Source: Laetiporus sulphureus 93-53 (lineage: Eukaryota; Basidiomycota; Agaricomycetes; Polyporales; Laetiporaceae). From it: 64,000 nucleotides of DNA. Below, piece after piece: positions 56,289 through 64,000 of this stretch; the first letter of the stretch is position 1, and the number at the start of each line of letters is the position of its first letter. The notes below the pieces were generated by a model. That model saw only the letters and a program-made list of their open reading frames with translations, was not told the DNA's origin and did no database searches. The DNA is taken from assembly GCF_001632365.1 (NCBI RefSeq), contig NW_024468510.1:1182074-1246073 (forward strand), given 5' to 3'. A program made the translations under genes and the position numbers.

Positions 56289-58391
56289 TTACTGTCCGCC
56301 CATCGGCAGCGCGTTAACATTACGTTCAGGGTATCTAGAACGATGACAGTAAACAAAGGAGGAAATGTTGGTAAGGAAAAGCACATACCTAGCTTTAATT
56401 CTAGCGGCAAGGTCCTCTTCGTAGATCTGATCAGCGAGGCCCAGTTGGTTCCCTAGTGTCAACCACCTGTACGAGCCCAAAGGTAAGCACTCGAGTCAGA
56501 ACGAATAAGCAAGGACATACCCAGGCCTGGTATTGTGTTTCCTCCCGAAAATCTCAATCTTCCGCCCGCCGGGACACATTCGCTCTATCATACCGTACAC
56601 TTCGTCAGGCTTGCGGCTTGTCTCCCGGACCTCGGAGACTATGACATCGGTGTCGAGTCCGCGGTTGGCCCATGAGGGAAATTTGAGGTTGCCTGCCTCG
56701 TCCGTGACGGTCTTGACGCCGACGAGCATATGCTCCTTGGTATGATTCAGCCAATGTCCTGTGCGGCCTGTGCGAATGACGCGTTGCAGCTGAGACCGAT
56801 ATAGATGAGTCAACGTGCCACAGTCGTAGACTTTCGTACCAAAGGCCTACCTGGTTCGTCTTAACCCAGACAACCTCATCAACTCGTGTGTAACCCCAGA
56901 CACGGAGACACTCTCGGCCAACCTCCATAGCCCGCCCCGTTACCCAGAGGAAAAGCAAGCCCTCGTCTTGCAGGGCAGGGATGGGCATCGCACGCATCTC
57001 GTCATCCGTCATGGTACCATATGGCAGCTATTATAGCTCAGCGTCAGTGAAGGTAACTTCAGTCGATTGTTTATGCTCTTTCTGTCCCATCGCACGTGCG
57101 AAGTTGCAACCCAGAGCAGACAACCGAGCAGTCGAAATGTCAGACAGACTCACACTCATATGAATGTCCCATGGAGGGTCGGCCATGATGACATGGAACT
57201 TGCCCAGCACAGAGTAGTCAAACCGCCGCAAGTCGCAATTGATCCATTGCGGAGGCAACTGCCAAAAGCTTCTCAATACCACAGCTAAGCCGAACTTGAA
57301 TGGACTCACCATGGGTGTTTCTTTGCCAGTCGGCCCCATCCCGATAGGCAACTTATATACTTTCTTCCTCACCTCCACGCGACTCTCAGGCTGCGTCGCA
57401 CCGTCACTCGCATCCCAGTCTATCTCAAAGTGTAAGTAGCGACAAGGGGCCTTCTCTTTGCCACGCCCGCCAGCACCCAGCCCGCTCGGAAGACTGACAG
57501 TGGCGGCACCTTGCGCGCCATAACCCGTCTGGCGGTGAGAGGGCAGAGGTGGTATGGAGGGAGATTGAGCATACGTGGGCTCCGAATAGCATGTGTTGAG
57601 GTACGAGCAGTGGCCCAGGGATGGGTCGGTGTGAGGTCGGATGAGAGGGCGGAAGTGTACACGGTCACATATGGTTGCGGGGGCGTCTGCAGCTGCGGGA
57701 TCTGTAGCGGCGGCAGCTAGACGTCGCGCTTTGGCACACTCGTTCTTCGTAATATGCGGACAGATGGGCTCGAAGCCGCTGTTGACGGAACGGAACTGTA
57801 CGAAGATGCATTAGCTACATGCCCAAGTCTCGTGCACGACTGACGTACATGCTCGGCCAACAGCCTTCCCTTGGCCGTACTCCGCTGCAGGATATTGTAC
57901 ACCTCCTTCATGTCCTTGCTGAGGCTCGCAAGCGTCGTCGGCGCAGGCTTCATGCGCGCTCGCATCTGCTCCAGCCGCTCGTCCTCCTCCTCCTCCGCAT
58001 CGCCCGCAGCCGAGTCCGCGTCCTCGTCCACCACACGCTTGCGCTTGCGCCCGTGCCCTAATGCGGCGCTGCTCGCTGCCTCACCCACATTCACCTCCAT
58101 GACCATGAGCTCGCCGTCGCGCGCCTCCCGAAGTACGGAGATATTGCCATGCTCCCAGGTTTCGGAGAGAGACTCTAAGACTGTCTCGAAACGCGAGAGG
58201 TCCGTGAGACGGAACGTGGGAGGAGGACCTGGACCTGGCAGGAGGCCTGCTGGTGGAGGACCCGAGGCGATGACGCGTGTGAGGAGATCAAAGGACGAGA
58301 TGGGCGTTGTGACCTTGTATGAAGAAAATAAGTTCAGCAGGGCGGAAGAGGCGACCAGCTTCAGTCTATCGTCTGCAGACATCTTGGTCAT
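56289..58391 (-). CDS. IME4: mRNA N6-adenosine methyltransferase Ime4/METTL3
   Basis: Seven exons (57849-58391, 57310-57795, 57154-57258, 56851-57027, 56521-56789, 56389-56466, 56289-56334) give 567 residues. This is the catalytic subunit of the m6A writer. A tandem CCCH-type RNA-binding domain is present ([15 protein letters not shown], then [20 protein letters not shown] and CSYLNTC). The MT-A70 domain has [17 protein letters not shown], the catalytic [97 protein letters not shown] and a final ARYPE. DPPW and the gate loop are intact, so activity is likely. The intron before LPYG is long (126 nt). The last exon is 46 nt and restores the usual RYPE ending. Confidence 0.93.
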
Positions 58392-58795
58392 TGAAAGGGA
58401 TGCGACTCGCAGCAGCCACTGCGAGGCGCACGCGAGGTAGCGCTCACGTGCCTCTCCCGCGGACTCAACAAAATGCAGAAGTTCGCATTCGGTATGAAAA
58501 GAGTGTCAACTAATTGTGCGGCAGGAGGTATTGCAATCAGACAACCCCCTCGCCTTTTACTAGGGGGTTCCGTGTTCTGCCTTCATTCAATGCCGCATTC
58601 CGAATTTTTCAGCTCTCAGCTTTGTTCTGAGTTGGGCTTTGCCTTTCTTATTGTTCTTTTTTTCTCATGGTGCTTTCCTGTTTTGATTATAATGTCCCCG
58701 CAACGTTCATCTCGCACCGGGCGCGACGATCTCATGAAGACGCTTTGCTACAACTACATTATGCTCCAAATGCCACACTTTGATTAAGTCGATCC
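58392..58795. other. Intergenic
   Basis: These 404 bp lie between the IME4 start and the stop of the glutathione transferase gene. A T-rich stretch (TTGTTCTTTTTTTCTC near 58650) is the only notable run. Confidence 0.5.
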
Positions 58796-59687
58796 TCACG
58801 GCACTGCCATACCGGCCTTGACACCTGGACGTGCCAGACCTCTCGCCAACCAGTCCTATACGCGCTCGATATTAGATCCTTTCGCGGTCCAAAACGATAC
58901 ATGGCTTACCTTAAGGTGCGGGAACTCGTCCAAGCTCTCTACCATCGCCCACTTGTGGCCAGCAATCCACGGCATGACATTCATGTCTGCAATGCTGAAC
59001 TTGCCACGTCCAGGACCAGCCAACCAGTCACGATCTTGGGAGAGGCGGATCTCAAGCACGCCGTAAAGACGCTTCGTCTCATCGATGTAGCCTGCATTCC
59101 GAGGTCAATATGAGAAGAGACCATATCCGCAGAGACGACACTCACGCTTCTTGGCGTAAGGAAGGTCTACAGGAGCGTATCTGTTGAAGTGGTTCGACTG
59201 GCCTTGCATAGGACCGACACCGCCGTGCTTAAACAAGCCGTTCAGCCGCATGATACGCGTCCGGGCGTTCGCTAACGACTAACCGCGAAGAAGATCCACT
59301 GCAGCGTCTCGCTATAGTTGTCAGGATCCTTGATCGGGTCGAAGCCAAACTTGCCCTCCTTGTCATAATGCTGCTGGAGGTAAAGCAGGATCGCCGCGGT
59401 CTCAAAGACGACGAAGTTGTTCCTGGAGCGATCGACGAGCACTGGGATACGCCCGTTCGGATTCAGCTTAATGAACCACGGTTCCTTCTGGATGTTCGTG
59501 CTGATGTCGATGGGAAAGACGCTGCAGAAGACACGTTCGGTGATAAGTCTCACCGGGAACGCGCTTGAACTCACTCATACTCCGGGCCACCATAGGCTAC
59601 CTTCAGTTCCTCGAGGAAGACGGAGACCTTGTGACCATTTGGTGTAGCTCCTGTGTAGAGCAGAAAGGGCTTTGTACCGGAGGACAT
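58796..59687 (-). CDS. Glutathione S-transferase, Ure2/GstB type
   Basis: Exons 59581-59687, 59284-59521, 59146-59227, 58910-59091 and 58796-58855 encode 222 residues. The N-terminal thioredoxin-like domain reads [20 protein letters not shown], then [20 protein letters not shown] and [11 protein letters not shown] with the cis-Pro, and [18 protein letters not shown] (Glu-Thr glutathione contact). The helical domain has [40 protein letters not shown] (the N-capping box SIADMNV) and a final [13 protein letters not shown]. It resembles fungal Ure2-like transferases, which conjugate or reduce small electrophiles. No Ure2 prion-type N-terminus is present. Confidence 0.9.
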
Positions 59688-59825
59688 ACTGGCTGAATAT
59701 GCGGATACTACTGACGTGGAATCGCGGGGTGCTGAGCACCGCGTACTACTTGTCCCACTAAATACTTGACTCGTCGAGATTGGTAAGCTGCCACCTTAGT
59801 GGCAACAAGATAGAGTGGTGATGTA

Positions 59826-61391
59826 ATGTGGGTGTCTGAGGATGAGCAATCAACGTATCACCAATCGCGTTCGCGGAGTTTCTCTGCTGACAAAGTGCGT
59901 GTCAACTCTGTCGGACGGCAACGCATCCATGCAACGTACCTACCTCTATCAACCCGTACTACGAGTGTTCAGGAAGATACATATATACATACCGTGACGT
60001 CAGAGCAATGCACCAACTACCATCGCAGCAAGAGCAAGAGTTCTATATTAATAGTAATCAATGCAGATCAATTTTCGCGGAGCCGCGCTGAACGATGGGC
60101 TCGCGGAGTTGCCGTTCCCTCCAATGCCAAGTTCGCACTGAGGTATCTCACGCTATATCCTCCTTGCTTCGATTTCCTTTCGCAGCTTAGCCCTTCGCTG
60201 GTTTCTCCTTTCTCCGTTTTCTTTCCGAGTCTTAACGACAGTAAAAAAAAATCCGGTTTCAAGGTTGAGGACTCCTGGGCCACCATGATTCTCGCAAGGT
60301 CCTTACCCCCCAGCTATGGCAATGTGTTCGCGAATCTCCTTGTGGGATTAGACCTGGCCACTGCCAAGCCTCAGGATCTTATTCCTAAGATCATCGACGA
60401 GGAAAATCGTCGTAAGAAAGAGTCCATTGGACGAATCTCCCAGGTCACCCGCAAAGGCCCTTGTGGCAAATGCGGAAAGGCAGGCCATACCACTGAACAA
60501 CATGTGGATAATTGGCAGCCTAAGGGAAAGAACCAGAGCAATGCTAAAGGGAAGGCGCCTGCTAACAAGCACGGCAAGCGAAAGGGTAAAGGCAAAAAAC
60601 CTGCCCAGAATCAAGGTAATTTTACTTCTGCTAATTTGCAATCGATTACTGACTCTTCGGATCAGGTGGGGGATCTAACGGTGGGACTTCAAAGTCTGCA
60701 GCCACTCCCTCAACCGGGACCGTCATCACAGTCTAAGTCTTCTTTGGACATATCTGTGTCTGTATATAGTCTGCGCCTGGAGCATGTACCTGTACTAGCA
60801 TCCGTTGAGCAAATATCTATTGATATAGACTTATATAAAATGCATGATCCAGAAAGCAGTTGGCTGATCGATTCAGGGTGCACATCACATGTGACGCCAT
60901 ACTTCACTGATTGTATTGAATATCGTAAATTCCCAACACCTGGTAAAGCAAGACTTGCTGGTGGCAATCACTCAATTGAGATTGAGGGACACGGTATCGT
61001 CATGATAGAAGTATATGATCCTACAACAAAGGATCTTAGGACTCTGATACTTCAGAAAGTCCTGATTGTACCCAAGGCAGAAGGCCGCTATTTTAGTCTC
61101 AGACAAATCATTGATCAGGGCGGAAAGTATACCGCATCCCGTCACGATATTACATTCCAAAAGGTTAACGGGCATCATATAGTAACATCCAACTATCATG
61201 ATGAAAGCACTGGTTTCAACTACATACGTGGCAGAGTTCTGCAGAAAGCAACACCCTCATCCGAAGGAGTAATTGCTGCTGTTCAAACACAAGACTTTGC
61301 TCTGTGGCACAATCGTCTAGGACATCCAAGCAGGGACACATGTACCAAAGGCAACACAAGGTGTAGCCTTTCAGGCAAAGAACTTACCTAA
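59826..61391 (+). pseudogene. copia Gag remnant, zinc knuckle, protease, pre-integrase
   Basis: The frame runs 521 codons. Recognisable Gag text starts near 60270 (DSWATMILARSLPPSYGNVF). At about 60460-60505 is a knuckle-like motif C-x2-C-x4-H-x4-H: the last ligand is His, where CCHC is usual. The protease has WLIDSGCTSHVT (Asp-Ser-Gly at about 60868-60876). LWHNRLGHPSRDT near 61300-61340 marks the GAG-pre-integrase domain. A one-base frameshift near 61340 moves the rest into another frame, and this frame stops at 61391. Confidence 0.8.
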
Positions 61392-63823
61392 TAATCTTTG
61401 TCATGGTTGCTCATTGGGAAAGTTCAGATGATCTCCATTTAAGGAATCAACGTCCAGAGCTTCTAGAGCACTAGAGCTCATCCATTCAGACTTAGTAGAG
61501 TTTCCTTCACTATCTCTTGATGGATTCAAATGGGCGGCCACCTTTCTGGATGATTATTCATCGTTCGGAAGGATGTATTTCCTCAAACACAAATCGGATA
61601 CACTTATGGCTTTCAAGTCATTTGTGACGTGGGCTGAACGTCAGCAAAATAACACTTTTTTGCGGTTCCGATCTGATCGAGGTGGCGAATTCATGTCTAA
61701 AGAATTCGATTCCTATATGAGAGAAAAAGGCATTGAGCATCAGACATCTGTGCCAATGACACCACAACAAAATGGGAGAGCAGAACGATGGCAACAAACT
61801 ATTGTACGACATGCGGAAGCTATGCGTCACCATGCAGGCTTGAGTGATGGCTTCTGGAAGTTAGCAGTCGACACAGCTATTCATGTTGTTAATCGTCTTC
61901 CAAGAAAGCATTTGAACTGGAAGACACCAATAGAACTTTGGGAAGGCAAAGTGCCGGATCTTTCATATCTGCGAACATTTGGATGCAAAGCCAACGTAAT
62001 GGTACAAGAAGAGCAAAGGCATGGGAAGCTACACCCTAAAGCCGTGCCAATGACCTTTGTCGGGTATGAAGCAGGAACCAAAGGATACAGGTTCTGGAAT
62101 AGCTCATTCCGGTCTGTCGTTATCTCTCGAGATGCTCACTTCGACAAGACCTCTTTCACGTACTGAACAGATTTGCCTGAGCATACTCATTTTGAAGCCA
62201 GTTCGGAAGGCCCCTCAAGGGATATTCCAACATCTTCCAATTTATCCAGGACTCCTGAGAAATCGGCTCCTCACTCTAAGGGGGAGACCGCTCCACGAGC
62301 TCCTCGTGCTACAGTCGAGACTGAGACAGAAGACTCATCGTCTTCTAGTTCGTCCGATTCTGATGAGGATGACAGTGATCGAATTCCTGCCGCTGCTAAA
62401 GGCAAACAAAGAGACACTTCAGGAAACGATCATGCCCCAGAATTCAGTTTTCAACAGGATGACAGCAGCAGTAACATGCCTCAATCTGCACCGCATCCGC
62501 CCATGCCCACACAGAGAGTCGCACCAGATGTACAGGTAGACTTACCACATCCAGGATTTCCAGCATATACTGCCGGAAGTAAAAGGAAGGGATCAATATC
62601 AGATCACTCCTCTGAGAGGCGTTTCCCACATCCACGGATGCACCCTGAAGATGAACAATATCCACATGTTGTTTATGATAAGGGGGAAAGCCTTCCTATA
62701 TTTAATCCTACCGTGAACCGACCATATACTGCAGTTCGACGATCTCAGCGACTCTCAAAATATTGACCTAAACCCAACAATGTCTATGGAGACCGACCAC
62801 CGGTCGAAATTGAAAGAGACCTTGACAACATCATTGATCGTCTTGAAGCCACTACACTCTCTGAAGTAGAAAGGCTTGTCTTAGAAAAGGCACTCTCTTC
62901 CATGCATCTCCTAGAACAATTACCAGCAGAATTCATTCTATCTGCGGATCCCGACTATGGTCCTAGCCCTTCCTCCTATAAGCAAGCCATGGCTCGACAT
63001 GATCGTGATCATTGGCAAGATGCTATGGAAGATGAGATTCAATCTCAAATGGCCAATGGTACCTGGGAACTGGTAGATCTTCCTAAAGGTCGTAAAGCCA
63101 TTCCATGTCGATGGGTTTATGTGGTCAAACCTGGTGCGCATTATAAAGCACGACTCATCGCCAAAGGCTTTAAGCAGCAAGCCGACATCGATTATGATGA
63201 GATTTTCTCTCCAGTTGCACGCTTTGAATCACTACGACTTCTCTTAGTGCATGCAGCTTTACATGATTGGGAGGTAGAAGCCCTTGATGTAAAGACCACC
63301 TTCCTCTATGGCGAACTGGAAGAAGAAATTTATATGGAACAACCCGAGGGTTTTGTAGTCCCCGGGATGGAAGATAAGGTCTGCCACCTCAGAAAGGCAA
63401 TATATGGCTTAAAACAAGCCGGCAGACAATGGAATAAGAAACTACATGCTGCCTTACTGGAGCTTGGCTTCCAACAAGTTGAATCTGATGCTGGCGTTTA
63501 CATCAATCGCCGACACAAGGGGGAGTCACTCATTTTAATCGTTTATGTCGATGATATACTACCTATGGGAAGTAACATGAAACACATCCAAGCCTTTATC
63601 AAAGGGTTATCAAAGCACTTTGAAATCAAACACCTTGGTCCCATTTCCCAATTCCTAGGAATGAGGATTCAACGAGATCGATCCACTCGTATTATCTGCA
63701 TTGACCAATCAGAATATATACGAGAAACTGTCACGGTTTTACCTGACAAGTCATTAAAAGGAACAAATGCTATTAAAGAAGCATATCATTTTTCATCATT
63801 TCTCGTCGCACAAGAAGTCACGT
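61345..63823 (+). pseudogene. copia integrase and reverse transcriptase, broken by three TGA codons
   Basis: After the frameshift the pol frame shows CHGCSLGKF, the integrase core (ATFLDDYSSFGRMYFLKHKS, FRSDRGGEFMSKEF, PQQNGRAERWQQTI: the three acidic residues are present), a Ser/Pro-rich linker, then reverse transcriptase (RKAIPCRWVYVVKPG, YKARLIAKGFKQQ, EALDVKTTFLYGELEEEIYM, YGLKQAGRQWNK, and YVDDIL near 63545-63562). TGA stops interrupt this single frame at 61429-61431, 62164-62166 and 62764-62766. The sequence ends in the gap shortly after FLGMRIQRDRSTRI. Confidence 0.82.
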
Positions 63824-64000
63824 NNNNNNNNNNNNNNNNNNNNNNNNNNNNNNNNNNNNNNNNNNNNNNNNNNNNNNNNNNNNNNNNNNNNNNNNNNNNN
63901 NNNNNNNNNNNNNNNNNNNNNNNNNNNNNNNNNNNNNNNNNNNNNNNNNNNNNNNNNNNNNNNNNNNNNNNNNNNNNNNNNNNNNNNNNNNNNNNNNNNN
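63824..64000. other. Assembly gap at the window end
   Basis: N to the end of the window. It truncates the copia element within or just after reverse transcriptase, again at a repetitive sequence. Confidence 0.99.

Larger units (their letters stand above)
59826..63823 (+). mobile_element. Ty1/copia LTR retrotransposon, decayed, open at the gap
   Basis: Domains run in copia order: Gag remnant, zinc knuckle, aspartic protease, GAG-pre-integrase, integrase, reverse transcriptase. Integrase before reverse transcriptase defines Ty1/copia. The region before about 60250 does not look like Gag and may be LTR or leader sequence, but no second LTR is visible because the element runs into a gap at 63824. 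The RNase H domain is missing for the same reason. One frameshift and three in-frame TGA codons show this copy is dead. Confidence 0.88.

Overview
This window is nuclear DNA from a filamentous fungus, most likely a basidiomycete (Agaricomycetes-like). The reasons are: dense genes on both strands, many short GT-AG introns (mostly 50-65 nt), very small exons, and fungal versions of lysine (alpha-aminoadipate), haem, arginine, secretion and transcription genes. I rebuilt the exons by hand by joining reading frames across canonical splice sites and checking that phases agree. No splice site has been tested experimentally, and family assignments rest on motifs I recognise, not on searches.

Layout. 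The left edge (1-1640) holds the 3' end of a LINE-type retrotransposon, an assembly gap and a degraded tandem repeat. Then come SEC22 (ER-Golgi SNARE), an unrecognised Pro-rich protein with SPY repeats, a divergent pair of mitochondrial genes (ribosomal protein uS11m and QCR9), and the inositol hexakisphosphate kinase KCS1. An AT-rich stretch carries one unrecognised gene (13619-14703). From 15.2 to 26.7 kb are an FHA-forkhead factor, an MTFP1-like inner-membrane protein, eIF2B-delta (GCD2), the exonuclease RAT1 (crossed by a 100-N gap) and an alpha/beta hydrolase of the ABHD4/5 type. From 27.2 to 37.7 kb are a 15-exon gene of unknown function full of SUMO-consensus motifs, a U2 snRNA gene on the minus strand, LYS12, CDT2, ARL1 and a WKF-domain protein. 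From 37.8 to 51.1 kb are HEM1, ARG8, CWC21, FMN1, TAF8, a SNAPC4-like multi-Myb protein and SND2. From 51.7 to 59.7 kb are a Mei5/Sfr1-like protein, a short-chain dehydrogenase, the m6A methyltransferase IME4/METTL3 and a Ure2-like glutathione transferase. The right edge is a decayed Ty1/copia element that runs into a gap.

How the genes relate. Most are single-copy housekeeping genes. Six pairs are divergent, with 107-288 bp between start codons, so they probably share promoters. RNA-related genes are frequent (U2 snRNA, CWC21, SNAPC4-like, RAT1, IME4, TAF8, eIF2B-delta), but nothing shows that this is more than chance. I see no biosynthetic cluster, CRISPR array or obvious new defence-type system. 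The most unusual locus is the gene at 27250-29413: ten consecutive small phase-1-symmetric exons, some of which carry psi-K-x-E motifs.
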